Below are positions 45,519-57,209 of a DNA stretch of 64,000 nucleotides, piece by piece. Both the position numbers and the translations under genes were made by a program. Source of the DNA: Dongia mobilis (GTDB lineage Bacteria; Pseudomonadota; Alphaproteobacteria; Dongiales; Dongiaceae); NCBI RefSeq assembly GCF_004363235.1, contig NZ_SNYW01000006.1, forward strand, positions 496,001 through 560,000. Reading direction: 5' to 3'. Below the pieces are notes generated by a model that searched no databases, had not been told where the DNA came from, and saw only the letters and a program-made list of their open reading frames with translations. Each line of letters begins with the position of its first letter. The first letter of the stretch is position 1.

Positions 45519-46874
45519 ATGTCCGCCCAGGATCGGATCGCCGCCATTATCCTTGCCGCCGGCAAGGGCACGCGCATGAAATCGACGCTGCCCAAGGTGA
45601 TGCACCGCATCGCCGGGCGCAGCATGATCGGCCATGTCCTGGCCAATCTGGCGCCGCTGCAGCCGCAACGCGTCGCCGTCGTCGTGGCGCCGGGCATGGA
45701 GGGGGTCAAGGCCGAGGTGGCGCCGGCGCCGATCGCCGTCCAGGGCGAGCAATTGGGCACCGGCCACGCAGTGCGCTCAGCCCGCGATGCGGTAGGTGCC
45801 TTCGCCGGCACCATACTGATCCTGTTCGGCGACACCCCCTTCGTCTCGACCGAGACCCTGCGCCGCCTGGTAGAGCGGCGCGGCGCGAAGGACGAGCCTG
45901 CCGTGGTCGTGCTGGGCATGCGCCCGGCCGATGCCGGCGCCTATGGCCGCCTGGTGCTGGACGGGCAGGGCAATCTCGAGCGCATCGTCGAGTTCAAGGA
46001 GGCGACGGCCGCCGAGCGCGCCATCGGCCTGTGCAATTCCGGCGTCATGGCGGTCGACGGCACCATCCTTTGGACGCTGCTGGATCTCATCAGGAACGAC
46101 AATGCCAAGGGCGAATACTATCTCACCGATATCGTGGCGCTGGCCCGTGCCGACGGGCGCAATTGCGCCGTGGTCGAGGCGCCGGAGACCGAATTGCTGG
46201 GGGTCAATTCCCGCGCCGAACTCGCCGTCGCGGAAGCGCTCTACCAGGACCAGCGGCGACAGGCTGCAATGGAAGCGGGTGCCACGCTGATTGATCCAGG
46301 GACGGTCTATTTCGCAGCCGATACCGAACTCGGCCGCGATGTGGTGGTCGGCCCCAATGTCGTCTTCGGTGCCGGTGTCCGGGTTGCCGACAATGTCGAG
46401 ATCCGTGCCTTCTGCCATATCGAGGGTGCGGTGATCGGTGCGGGCGCCGTGATCGGCCCATTCGCGCGGCTGCGAACGGGAACGACGATCGGCGAAGGTG
46501 CCCATGTCGGCAATTTCGTCGAGGTGAAGAACAGCGAGCTTGGCGCCGGAGCTAAGGCCAATCACCTTTCCTATCTGGGCGATGCCGATGTGGGGGCAAA
46601 ATCCAACATCGGTGCCGGCACCATTACCTGCAATTACGACGGCTTCCTGAAGGCGCGGACCGAGATCGGCCAAGACGCCTTCATCGGCTCGAATTCCGCC
46701 CTGGTAGCGCCGGTCCGCATCGGCGCCGGGGCGATCGTCGGTGCTGGCTCCGTCATCACCCGCGACGTCGAGGCGGATGCGATTGCGGTGGCGCGCGGCG
46801 AGCAGGTGGCGCGCGCAGGCAAGGCGAGGGAGTTTCGCGACCGCCGCCGCAAGATGAAATCGGACAAGAAGTAA
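45519..46874 (+). CDS. glmU: Bifunctional GlcNAc-1-P uridyltransferase / GlcN-1-P acetyltransferase
   Basis: A 451-residue enzyme that makes UDP-GlcNAc for peptidoglycan and lipopolysaccharide. The N-terminal uridyltransferase has IILAAGKGTRMKSTLPKVMH and EQLGTGHAV; the C-terminal left-handed beta-helix (hexapeptide repeats from about residue 250: IDPGTV, VVVGPNVVFG, GPFARLRTGT) contains the acetyltransferase with GAGTITCNYDGF. glmS follows 20 bases later, so the two form one operon for amino-sugar supply. Confidence 0.97.
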   Translation: MSAQDRIAAIILAAGKGTRMKSTLPKVMHRIAGRSMIGHVLANLAPLQPQRVAVVVAPGMEGVKAEVAPAPIAVQGEQLGTGHAVRSARDAVGAFAGTILILFGDTPFVSTETLRRLVERRGAKDEPAVVVLGMRPADAGAYGRLVLDGQGNLERIVEFKEATAAERAIGLCNSGVMAVDGTILWTLLDLIRNDNAKGEYYLTDIVALARADGRNCAVVEAPETELLGVNSRAELAVAEALYQDQRRQAAMEAGATLIDPGTVYFAADTELGRDVVVGPNVVFGAGVRVADNVEIRAFCHIEGAVIGAGAVIGPFARLRTGTTIGEGAHVGNFVEVKNSELGAGAKANHLSYLGDADVGAKSNIGAGTITCNYDGFLKARTEIGQDAFIGSNSALVAPVRIGAGAIVGAGSVITRDVEADAIAVARGEQVARAGKAREFRDRRRKMKSDKK

Positions 46875-46894
46875 TCCTCGAGGAGAGCGCCAGC

Positions 46895-48715
46895 ATGTGC
46901 GGCATCGTCGGCATCATCGGCAAGGCGGAAGTGGCGCCACTTTTGTTTGACGGACTGAAGCGGCTGGAATATCGCGGCTACGATTCGGCCGGCATCGCCA
47001 CGCTGAAGGATGGCCGCATCGACCGACGCCGCGCCGAGGGCAAGCTCGGCAATCTCGGCGCCGTGCTGCAAGCGCAGCCGCTCGCCGGCACCATCGGCAT
47101 CGGCCACACCCGCTGGGCGACCCATGGCCGTCCGTCCGAGAACAACGCGCATCCCCATGCCACCGACAAGGTCGCCATCGTCCATAACGGCATCATCGAG
47201 AACTTCCAGGAATTGCGCGACGAACTGGGGTCGCTCGGCAAGAAGTTCACCACCGACACCGACACCGAGGTGGTGGCGCATCTGCTGACCCATTATGTCG
47301 AGCACGGCCATTCGCCGGAACAGGCGATGGAACGCGCCATGGGTCGCCTGCACGGCGCCTTCTCGCTTGCCATCCTGTTCGCCGACCGGCCGGATATCAT
47401 CGTCGGCGCGCGCCGCGGCTCGCCGCTGGCGATCGGCTTCGGCGACGGCGAGATGTTCCTGGGTTCGGATGCGATGGCGCTGGCCCCATTCACCAACCGC
47501 ATCTGCTATCTCGAGGAGGACGACTGGGCGGTCCTCTCGATGGATGGCGCCACGATCTATAACGACGGCCGCCGGGTCAATCGCGAGATTGTGCAGACGG
47601 CGCTCTCTGGCGCCCTCATCGGCAAGGGCAACCACCGCCATTTCATGATGAAGGAGATCGCCGAGCAGCCGACCGTGATCGGCGACACGCTGCAGGCCTT
47701 CATGAATCCGCTGGAACGGCGCATCCAATTGCCGGACCTGCCGGTCGATCTCGCCGGGCTCTCGCGCCTTACCATCGTTGCCTGCGGCACGGCGAGCCTT
47801 GCCGGCCATGTCGCCAAATACTGGCTGGAGAGTGTCGCCCGGCTGCCGGTCGAACTCGACGTCGCCTCGGAATTCCGCTATCGCCAGGCGCCGATGGATC
47901 CGGACGGCGCCCTGATGGTGATCTCGCAATCGGGCGAGACGGCGGACACGCTGGCGGCCCTGCGCTACGCCAAATCGCTGGGTCAGAAGGTGCTGGCCGT
48001 GCTCAACGTGCCGGAAAGCACGATCGGCCGCGAAAGCGATGTGGTCCTGCATACCCTGGCCGGGCCTGAGATCGGTGTCGCCTCGACCAAGGCCTTCACC
48101 ACGCAATTGGTGCTGCTGGCCTGCTTCGCCATAGCGGTGGCGCGAGCGCGCGGTGTCATCGATGCGGCTCGCGAGGCGGAATTGTCGTCGGCCCTGACCG
48201 AGTTGCCGGCGCGCATTGCCGAGGTGCTCAATCACGATGTGCATATCCGCGAAATCGCGCTCAAGGTGGCAGAGGCACGCGACGTGCTATTCCTCGGTCG
48301 CGGCACCTCCTATCCGATCGCGCTGGAGGGGGCACTGAAGCTGAAGGAGATCTCCTACATCCATGCCGAGGGCTATGCTGCCGGCGAGATGAAGCACGGC
48401 CCCATCGCCCTTATCGACGAGAATGTGCCGGTGATCGTGGTGGCGCCGTCGGACGAACTGTTCGACAAGACCTTCTCGAACCTGCAGGAGGTGATGGCGC
48501 GCGGCGGCAGGGTGGTGTTCCTGTCGGATGCCGACGGTATCCGCAAGCTGGGTGGACAGGCGATGGCGGCGGTGGAACTGCCGAGGGTCGACCCCTTCGT
48601 GGCGCCGATCCTCTATACCATTCCGGTGCAGCTGCTCGCCTATCACGCGGCGGTCGCCAAGGGCACCGATGTCGACCAGCCGCGCAACCTCGCCAAGAGT
48701 GTCACGGTGGAATGA
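46895..48715 (+). CDS. glmS: Glutamine-fructose-6-phosphate aminotransferase
   Basis: A 606-residue enzyme that makes glucosamine-6-phosphate. Cys2 (MCGIVGIIG) is the glutaminase nucleophile; RWATHGRPSENNAHPH and GFGDGEMFLGSDA belong to the N-terminal domain. Two SIS domains follow (VACGTASLAGHVAKYW and LGRGTSYPIALEGALKLKEI). The C-terminus LAKSVTVE is the standard ending. Co-transcribed with glmU. No glmS ribozyme is expected or seen in the short gap. Confidence 0.97.
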   Translation: MCGIVGIIGKAEVAPLLFDGLKRLEYRGYDSAGIATLKDGRIDRRRAEGKLGNLGAVLQAQPLAGTIGIGHTRWATHGRPSENNAHPHATDKVAIVHNGIIENFQELRDELGSLGKKFTTDTDTEVVAHLLTHYVEHGHSPEQAMERAMGRLHGAFSLAILFADRPDIIVGARRGSPLAIGFGDGEMFLGSDAMALAPFTNRICYLEEDDWAVLSMDGATIYNDGRRVNREIVQTALSGALIGKGNHRHFMMKEIAEQPTVIGDTLQAFMNPLERRIQLPDLPVDLAGLSRLTIVACGTASLAGHVAKYWLESVARLPVELDVASEFRYRQAPMDPDGALMVISQSGETADTLAALRYAKSLGQKVLAVLNVPESTIGRESDVVLHTLAGPEIGVASTKAFTTQLVLLACFAIAVARARGVIDAAREAELSSALTELPARIAEVLNHDVHIREIALKVAEARDVLFLGRGTSYPIALEGALKLKEISYIHAEGYAAGEMKHGPIALIDENVPVIVVAPSDELFDKTFSNLQEVMARGGRVVFLSDADGIRKLGGQAMAAVELPRVDPFVAPILYTIPVQLLAYHAAVAKGTDVDQPRNLAKSVTVE

Positions 48716-48721
48716 GCGCCG

Positions 48722-49627
48722 CTATTCGGTGAAATCGGTTCGCCGATAGCCCATGTAATAGAGCAGGCCGGTCAAGTCGGCGTGGTTGAGCTGGCAGCGG
48801 ATGGCGCCGCGGACCCTTTCCTTGCCGCGATAGGCGCAGCCCATGCCGGCGGCGGAAAGCATCGGGATGTCATTGGCGCCGTCGCCGATGGCGGCTGCGG
48901 CGTCGAGATCGAGGCCGAGCTTTTTTGCGAGGTGCTTGAGCCGTCCCAATTTGCCGTATTCGCCGTCGGGATCGACGATCGGCGGCACCAGCTTGCCGGT
49001 GGTCCTGCCGTCCTTCATCTCGAAATCATTGGCGATGTCGGCGAAGAAGCCGACCCGGTCGCGCACCCGGCTGGTGAAATAGCGGAAACCGCCGGATACG
49101 AGGGCGGTATAGGCGCCGTCGGCGCGCAGGGTGCGGATGAGGGTGGTGGCGCCAGGCGACAATTCCACCTTGGCATAGGCGGCGGCGAACTGCTCCTCGC
49201 CAAGGCCGGCGAGCAGCTTTGCGCGCTCGATCAGGCTCTCGGTGAAGCCGATCTCGCCATTGACCGATTTCCGGGTGAGAGCGTCGATCGCTGCCTTGTC
49301 CCTGGCGAAGACCGAAAGATCGTCCAGCGTTTCGCCGGTGACGATGGTGGCGTCCATGTCGCAGATCAGCAGGCGCTTCTTGCGCCCGAGCACCGGCTGG
49401 GCATAACAATCGACTGGCCGGGCCTGCAGCAGCGACCGGGCGATGTCCTGTGCCGCTGCCGGTGCGATCTGGCCGAAGCCGATGTCGCAGGCAAGGCCCG
49501 GCGCCAGCCAGTCGGCCTCGCCCGGCGATCCGCCGGCCCCGGCAAGGGCGCCGCGGATGGCGCGAATGATGCCGTCATCAAGGCCCGAGGCCTTGGGTGC
49601 GGAAACAAGGGTAAGAACGCAATTCAT
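48722..49627 (-). CDS. serB: Phosphoserine phosphatase
   Basis: A 301-residue HAD enzyme for the last step of serine synthesis. The nucleophile motif is ICDMDATIVTGETLDDL near residue 88, then LRADGAYTALVSGGFRYF and AIGDGANDIPMLSAAGMG. The first 85 residues (MNCVLTLVSAP ...) are the ACT-like N-terminal part normal for this length. Its ATG (49627-49625) overlaps the miaA ATG on the other strand (49626-49628) within one CATG. Convergent with glmS. Confidence 0.95.
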   Translation of the reverse strand: MNCVLTLVSAPKASGLDDGIIRAIRGALAGAGGSPGEADWLAPGLACDIGFGQIAPAAAQDIARSLLQARPVDCYAQPVLGRKKRLLICDMDATIVTGETLDDLSVFARDKAAIDALTRKSVNGEIGFTESLIERAKLLAGLGEEQFAAAYAKVELSPGATTLIRTLRADGAYTALVSGGFRYFTSRVRDRVGFFADIANDFEMKDGRTTGKLVPPIVDPDGEYGKLGRLKHLAKKLGLDLDAAAAIGDGANDIPMLSAAGMGCAYRGKERVRGAIRCQLNHADLTGLLYYMGYRRTDFTE

Positions 49628-50630
49628 GGTCGGTGGCCGTATAGAGGAATCCAAACTGCCCGACAAGGGCAGCGCAGTACCGGCCGGCAGGGTCGTGATC
49701 CTGGCCGGCCCGACCGCCAGCGGAAAATCGGCGCTGGCCCTGGCCCTGGCCGAGGAGTTTGGCGGCGAGATCGTGAATGCGGATTCCATGCAGGTCTATC
49801 GCGATCTGCCGATCCTGACGGCGCAGCCCGATGCCGCCGAGCGGGCCCGCGTTCCGCATCACCTTTATGGCTTCCTGTCGCTGGCCGACACCTGCGACGC
49901 GCAGGGCTGGGCGCAGCGGGCGGCGGCCGAGATCGCGGCGATCCTGGCGCGCGGCGGCCTGCCGATCGTGGTCGGCGGCACCGGCCTCTATCTCCGGGCA
50001 CTGATCGAGGGCTTCAGCCCGATGCCGGCAATTCCCGCAGCGATCCGGGATCAGGCGCGCGATGCAGTCGCCCAACAGGGGAGTGCCGCCATCCATGCCG
50101 AATTGCGGCGCCATGACCCGGAATTGGCGGCGAAGCTGCCGCCGGGCGACCGGCAGCGCATCGCCCGCGCCCATGAAGTCTGGCTGGCGACGGGACGGCC
50201 GCTTTCCTGGTGGCAGGCCCAGCCCAGGATCGCGCCGACGCCGCACCGTTTTCACGCCTTCGCCCTGATGCCGGAACGGGCAGCACTCTATGCCGGGATC
50301 GATGCCCGCTTCCTCGGCATGCTCGCCCGGGGCGCCTTTGACGAGGTGCGGCAGGCGCTGGCCCAGCCGGGTCGGCCGGAGGCGGGCGGTCGGAAGGCGC
50401 TCGGTTTTGCCGAACTCGCCGCCTGGGCAACCGGGCGCATCGACCGGGAGACCGCCGTCGCTGCCGCCCAGACCGCCAGCCGGCGCTATGCCAAGCGGCA
50501 GCTGACCTGGCTGCGGTACCAAATGCCCTCGGCGAACATTATATCGCCTGATGAGCCAGCCATGAAATTTTCGCAAAGTTCTATGGCGCAAATGCGCCAG
50601 AAAATTCGCGATTTGATGTTGACCCCCTGA
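49626..50630 (+). CDS. miaA: tRNA dimethylallyltransferase
   Basis: A 334-residue enzyme that adds an isopentenyl group to A37 of tRNAs reading UNN codons. The P-loop is LAGPTASGKSALALALAEEF, followed by VNADSMQVYRDLPILTAQP, VVGGTGLYLRALIEGF and the C-terminal RRYAKRQLTWLRYQ. The ATG at 49626 overlaps the serB start on the other strand. A GTG at 49695 just before the P-loop is a possible later start. The C-terminus carries about 30 extra residues (SANIISPDEP onward) of unknown use. Confidence 0.93.
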   Translation: MVGGRIEESKLPDKGSAVPAGRVVILAGPTASGKSALALALAEEFGGEIVNADSMQVYRDLPILTAQPDAAERARVPHHLYGFLSLADTCDAQGWAQRAAAEIAAILARGGLPIVVGGTGLYLRALIEGFSPMPAIPAAIRDQARDAVAQQGSAAIHAELRRHDPELAAKLPPGDRQRIARAHEVWLATGRPLSWWQAQPRIAPTPHRFHAFALMPERAALYAGIDARFLGMLARGAFDEVRQALAQPGRPEAGGRKALGFAELAAWATGRIDRETAVAAAQTASRRYAKRQLTWLRYQMPSANIISPDEPAMKFSQSSMAQMRQKIRDLMLTP

Positions 50631-50656
50631 GGGTCTGACACTAAGGTCCGCCGCAC

Positions 50657-50692
50657 CGCAGCGCGATCTCGCTCTGCGACATGTATTTTTTT
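50657..50692 (+). terminator. Hairpin plus T-run upstream of ilvB (terminator or attenuator)
   Basis: CGCAG at 50657-50661 pairs with CTGCG at 50674-50678, with an inner GCG/CGC pair possible, and seven T follow at 50686-50692. It sits 27 bases after the miaA stop and 56 bases before the ilvB ATG. It may end miaA transcription or act as a leader terminator for ilvB. No leader peptide rich in Val, Leu or Ile was found. Confidence 0.4.
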
Positions 50693-50747
50693 GCCCGCAA
50701 GGGTCGGCAACAGACGGCGCGAACGGAAAGAGCGCGAGGATCGGATC

Positions 50748-52508
50748 ATGGCTGCAGAACCAATCACCGGTGCGGAAATCATCGTCAAAGCACTGATTGA
50801 TCAAGGGGTTGAGGTCATTTTCGGCTATCCCGGCGGGGCCGTGCTGCCCCTCTATGACGCGCTCTTCAAGCAGAACAAGGTGCGACATATCCTTGTGCGC
50901 CATGAGCAGGCGGCAGTCCATGCGGCCGAGGGCTATGCCCGTTCGACCGGCAAGGTCGGTGTCGTCCTGGTGACCTCGGGTCCCGGTGCCACCAATGCGG
51001 TGACGGGTCTCACCGATGCGCTCATGGATTCAATTCCCATTGTCTGCCTGACCGGCCAGGTGCCAACTCACCTGATTGGCAACGACGCCTTCCAGGAAGC
51101 GGACACGACCGGCATTACCCGACCCTGCACCAAGCACAATTACCTGGTGAAGTCGGTCGAGGACCTGTCGCGCAAGATCCACGAGGCCTTCTATGTGGCC
51201 CGCTCCGGCCGGCCAGGCCCCGTCGTCATCGACCTGCCCAAGGACGTGCAGCAGGCGAAGTATGAATATGTCAATCATGCCGGCCAGCGTCACCGCACCT
51301 ACAACCCGCAGCAGAAGCCGGACCGCGCAGCGGTCGAGCGCGCGGTGGAGTTGATGGCGCAGGCCAAGCGGCCGCTCTTCTATGTGGGCGGTGGCGCGGT
51401 CAATTCCGGCCCGCTCGCCTGCAAGATGCTGACCGATTTCGTGCGCCTGACCGGCTTCCCCTGCACGCAGACGCTGATGGGCCTCGGCGCTTTCCCGGGT
51501 TCCGATCCGCTCTCGCTCGGCATGGTCGGCATGCACGGCATGTACGAATCCAATCTCGCGATGCACGATTGCGACGTCATGATCAATATCGGCGCGCGCT
51601 TCGACGACCGCGTCACCGGCCGCCTCAACGCGTTCTCGCCGGGCTCGAAGAAGATCCATGTCGATATCGATCCCAGTTCGATCAACAAATCGGTCCGCGT
51701 CGACATCCCGGTGGTGGGTGATGTCGGCCATGTGGTCGAGGAGATGATGCGCATCTGGAAGGCCCGCCAGGTGAAGACCGATAGCAAGGCGCTGGCGGCC
51801 TGGTGGGACCAGATCAACCAGTGGCGCGCCCGCGACTGCCTGAAGTTCAAGCCGTCGGATTCGATCATCAAGCCGCAGTTTGCGCTGCAGCGCCTCTATG
51901 AGGCAGTGAAGCAGAAGGATTTCTACATCACCACGGAGGTCGGCCAGCACCAGATGTGGGCGGCGCAGTTCCTCAAGTTCGAGAAGCCCAACCGCTGGAT
52001 GACTTCGGGCGGCCTCGGCACCATGGGTTATGGCCTGCCGGCCGCCTATGGCGTGCAGGTGGCGCATCCGGAGGCATTGGTCATCGACGTCGCCGGCGAG
52101 GCCTCGATCCTGATGAACATCCAGGAGATGGCGACGCTGGTGCAGTACCGCCTGCCGGTCAAGATCTTCATTCTCAACAACAAGTGGATGGGGATGGTGC
52201 GCCAGTGGCAGGAATTGTTGCATGGCGGGCGCTATTCCGAATCCTATTCCGACGCGCTGCCTGACTTCGTGAAACTCGCCGAGGCCTTCGGCGCCCGCGG
52301 CCTGCGCGCGGAGAAGACCGGCGACCTCGACGACGTCATCAAGGAGATGATCGCCATCAAGGGGCCGGTCATCGTCGACGTCTGTGTCGACGAGAAGGAA
52401 AACTGCTTCCCGATGATTCCGTCGGGCGCGCCGCACAACGAAATGCTCCTCGGCCCCGAAGACCAGAGCGCCAAGCCGGTCTCGGAAGAGGGCATGGTGC
52501 TGGTCTGA
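50748..52508 (+). CDS. ilvB: Acetolactate synthase, large subunit
   Basis: A 586-residue ThDP enzyme that starts branched-chain amino acid synthesis. ThDP activation Glu is in VRHEQAAVHAAEGYAR; GYPGGAVLPLYDAL is the N-terminal signature; GARFDDRVTGRLNAF is the middle domain; the ThDP/Mg motif is GEASILMNIQEM with NNKWMGMVRQWQE. Note that the usual Gly-Asp-Gly is GEA here, with Asp in VIDVAGEAS, a form known in alphaproteobacterial IlvB/IlvI. The ATG at 50748 follows GCGAGGATC. ilvH and ilvC come next. Confidence 0.95.
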   Translation: MAAEPITGAEIIVKALIDQGVEVIFGYPGGAVLPLYDALFKQNKVRHILVRHEQAAVHAAEGYARSTGKVGVVLVTSGPGATNAVTGLTDALMDSIPIVCLTGQVPTHLIGNDAFQEADTTGITRPCTKHNYLVKSVEDLSRKIHEAFYVARSGRPGPVVIDLPKDVQQAKYEYVNHAGQRHRTYNPQQKPDRAAVERAVELMAQAKRPLFYVGGGAVNSGPLACKMLTDFVRLTGFPCTQTLMGLGAFPGSDPLSLGMVGMHGMYESNLAMHDCDVMINIGARFDDRVTGRLNAFSPGSKKIHVDIDPSSINKSVRVDIPVVGDVGHVVEEMMRIWKARQVKTDSKALAAWWDQINQWRARDCLKFKPSDSIIKPQFALQRLYEAVKQKDFYITTEVGQHQMWAAQFLKFEKPNRWMTSGGLGTMGYGLPAAYGVQVAHPEALVIDVAGEASILMNIQEMATLVQYRLPVKIFILNNKWMGMVRQWQELLHGGRYSESYSDALPDFVKLAEAFGARGLRAEKTGDLDDVIKEMIAIKGPVIVDVCVDEKENCFPMIPSGAPHNEMLLGPEDQSAKPVSEEGMVLV

Positions 52509-52617
52509 GCGAACCGGACCGGCCATGAGCGGCGCCAAGCGGCAATTGGGGGTTATCTCGGGCGTCGCCGCTTTTCCGGCGGCGGCGCAGGATGGGGCAA
52601 TAGCAAGCGTGAAAGAC

Positions 52618-53118
52618 ATGACGATCGAACGCCATACCATGTCCGTGCTGGTCGACAACGAGGCGGGTGTCCTGGCCCGTGTCATCGGCCTGTTCTCGGG
52701 GCGCGGCTACAACATCGAAAGCCTGACAGTGGCCGAGGTCGATGCAGCGAAGCATCTCTCGCGCATCACCGTGGTGACCACCGGCACGCCGATGATCATC
52801 GAGCAGATCAAGAACCAGCTGCAGCGCCTGGTGCCGGTCCACGGCGTCACCGACCTCACCGTCGAAGGGCCGTCGCTGGAACGCGAGATGGCGCTGGTCA
52901 AGGTGGTGGGCAGCGGCGAGAAGCGCGTGGAATCCCTGCGCATCGCCGATATCTTTCGTGCCCGCGTGGTCGATTCCACCATCGAGAGCTTCGTCTTCGA
53001 GATGACCGGCTCGACCGAGAAGCTCAACGCGTTCATCAACCTGATGCAGCCTCTGGGCCTCGCCGACGTATCGCGCACCGGCATCGTCGCCATGAAGCGC
53101 GGCACCGAATCCAACTGA
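52618..53118 (+). CDS. ilvH: Acetolactate synthase, small (regulatory) subunit
   Basis: A 166-residue subunit that activates IlvB and gives feedback control by valine. The ACT domain is MSVLVDNEAGVLARVIGLFSGRGYNIESLTV (near residue 8, in part), followed by a second domain with MALVKVVGSGEKRVE and ARVVDSTIESFVFEMTG. The ATG at 52618 fits the family start; a GTG at 52609 and an ATG at 52525 lie in frame upstream, but the extra residues (SGAKRQLGVIS) do not look like family sequence. The 109-base gap after ilvB is otherwise empty. Confidence 0.93.
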   Translation: MTIERHTMSVLVDNEAGVLARVIGLFSGRGYNIESLTVAEVDAAKHLSRITVVTTGTPMIIEQIKNQLQRLVPVHGVTDLTVEGPSLEREMALVKVVGSGEKRVESLRIADIFRARVVDSTIESFVFEMTGSTEKLNAFINLMQPLGLADVSRTGIVAMKRGTESN

Positions 53119-53172
53119 TCCGACAACCGATGCGACAGGCCGGCCTTGCGCGGCCGGCAGACGTTATACTGA

Positions 53173-54204
<1,032 letters not shown>

Positions 54205-54227
54205 AAGGTTTTTTTGCAGCTGAAGAG

Positions 54228-54258
54228 ACGGCGCCGGGCGCTTCCGGCGCCGTTTTTC
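54228..54258 (+). terminator. Rho-independent terminator after ilvC
   Basis: ACGGCGCCGG pairs with CCGGCGCCGT (10-bp stem, six-base loop) and five T follow. It lies 24 bases after the ilvC stop. Confidence 0.9.
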
Positions 54259-54281
54259 TTGCCGGGCGCCCAACCGCCGGT

Positions 54282-54608
54282 CTAGGCGGTACGGGGCCCC
54301 AGCAGGATGATGCCGGCGCCGATCAGGCAGATCGCGACGCCAATCATGTCCCAGCGATCGGGCCTTACCCCTTCGACCGCCCAGAGCCAGAACAGCGATG
54401 CCGCGATGTAGACGCCGCCATAGGCGGCATAGGCGCGGCCCGCCGCATCGCTGTCGACCAGGGTCAGCAGCCAGGCAAAGAGGATCAACGACACGACGCC
54501 CAGCGGCAGCCACCAGATCGACTTGCCCATGCGTGCCCAGGCCCAGAAGGCAAAACACCCGCCGATCTCCGCAAGGGCTGCGCCGATATAGGCGGCAATG
54601 CTGGCCAT
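54282..54608 (-). CDS. ynfA: YnfA-family small membrane protein
   Basis: A 108-residue inner-membrane protein with four transmembrane helices, the exact size of the YnfA/UPF0060 family, distantly related to small multidrug resistance exporters. Family motifs: [18 protein letters not shown] near residue 15, [19 protein letters not shown], and [19 protein letters not shown]. The ATG at 54608 fits the family; AAGGA is close to it. A GTG at 54632 is possible. Convergent with ilvC. Transport role in E. coli relatives is proposed; substrate unknown here. Confidence 0.85.
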   Translation of the reverse strand: MASIAAYIGAALAEIGGCFAFWAWARMGKSIWWLPLGVVSLILFAWLLTLVDSDAAGRAYAAYGGVYIAASLFWLWAVEGVRPDRWDMIGVAICLIGAGIILLGPRTA

Positions 54609-56104
<1,496 letters not shown>

Positions 56105-56111
56105 AGGGCAG

Positions 56112-56134
56112 TTCCGGCGGCGGAAGTTTTTTTT
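56112..56134 (+). terminator. Short hairpin with T8 between mreB and mreC
   Basis: TTCCG at 56112-56116 pairs with CGGAA at 56121-56125 (loop GCGG), then G and eight T (56127-56134). It starts 8 bases after the mreB stop. The 5-bp stem is weak, so it may act as a partial terminator. Confidence 0.5.
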
Positions 56135-56303
56135 GAGAATTTGCCCGCTGCAGCCCGGCTTGGTAATTGCGCTTTAACCCTGCCTGTGGAAAAATGCTCT
56201 AAGTGGTTGATCGGGTTCATCGTGACGGATGATATTCCTGTGTCGGCCGGTTTGCGGCAATATTGTTACCGGGCGGTGACGCACACGCCGGGAGGGTGCT
56301 TCG

Positions 56304-57209
56304 GTGAATAAGCGTACGGGCGCGATCGGAACCGCTGCCATTACCCGATCCTGGACCCAGCGATTCACTTTCGGCCTGATGATCGCCTTTGCTTTCGGCC
56401 TGATGCTGGTCGGAAAGCCGGATTCCGTTCTGGTCAGTCATGTCCGCATGATGACGATCGATCTAGCGGCGCCGGTGATCAACGCGGTCTCGCAGCCGAT
56501 CGATGCGGCGCGCGAAACCGTCGGCGATGTCAGCGACTATCTCCAGTTGAAGGCTGAAAACGAGGCATTGCGGCGGCAGAACGAGACGCTGATCGAATGG
56601 CAGCGCGTCGCCCGCGAATTGCAGGCCGAGAATGCCGGGCTGCGTGACCTGCTGCATTTCCAGCCGTCGCCGCGCGCCAGTTTCATCTCGGCGCCGGTGG
56701 TTTCCGACACCTCGTCGAGCTTCCTGCGCTCGCTCATTGTGCTCGCCGGCAAGCGGGCCGGGGTCGAGAAGGGGCAGGCGGCGGTGACCGGCGCCGGCCT
56801 CGCCGGTCGTGTGCTCGAGGTGGGCGAGAAATCGGCGCGCATCCTCCTGATCACCGATATCAGCGCGCGCGTGCCCGTGGTGGCCGAGCGCAGCCGCGAC
56901 CAGGCGGTGCTGGCCGGGCGCAATTCCGGCCTGCCGGAACTGCTCTATTTGCCGCGCGACAGCGATCTCAAGGTCGGCGACCGCATCGTGACGTCTGGGC
57001 AGGGCGGAGTCTTCCCGGCGGGCCTGCCGGTGGGCGAGGTGACGAGCGTCGCCGGCGGCAGGGTCGAAGTACGGCCGTTCGTGGATTTCAGCCGGCTCGA
57101 GATGCTGCGCATCATCGATTTCAACCTGCCGGGCATCCTGAAGCAGGATCTCGGTGTCGACACGACGCAAGTGCTCGAGCCGTGGGCGTCCGGCGAGGAT
57201 GAGCGGTGA
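56304..57209 (+). CDS. mreC: Rod-shape determining protein MreC
   Basis: A 301-residue protein with one inner-membrane helix (near residues 25-45), a coiled coil (YLQLKAENEALRRQNETLI) and the two-lobed beta-barrel periplasmic body (RVLEVGEKSARILLITD, GDRIVTSGQGGVFPAGLPVG). It bridges MreB and the PBP2-RodA synthase. GTG start at 56304 with GGGAGGG upstream. The stop overlaps the mreD start (GTGA at 57206). Confidence 0.95.
   Translation: MNKRTGAIGTAAITRSWTQRFTFGLMIAFAFGLMLVGKPDSVLVSHVRMMTIDLAAPVINAVSQPIDAARETVGDVSDYLQLKAENEALRRQNETLIEWQRVARELQAENAGLRDLLHFQPSPRASFISAPVVSDTSSSFLRSLIVLAGKRAGVEKGQAAVTGAGLAGRVLEVGEKSARILLITDISARVPVVAERSRDQAVLAGRNSGLPELLYLPRDSDLKVGDRIVTSGQGGVFPAGLPVGEVTSVAGGRVEVRPFVDFSRLEMLRIIDFNLPGILKQDLGVDTTQVLEPWASGEDER

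Noticed and set aside
46875-46894. glmS ribozyme
   Set aside because: The gap between glmU and glmS is only 20 bases, and such ribozymes belong to Gram-positive bacteria.
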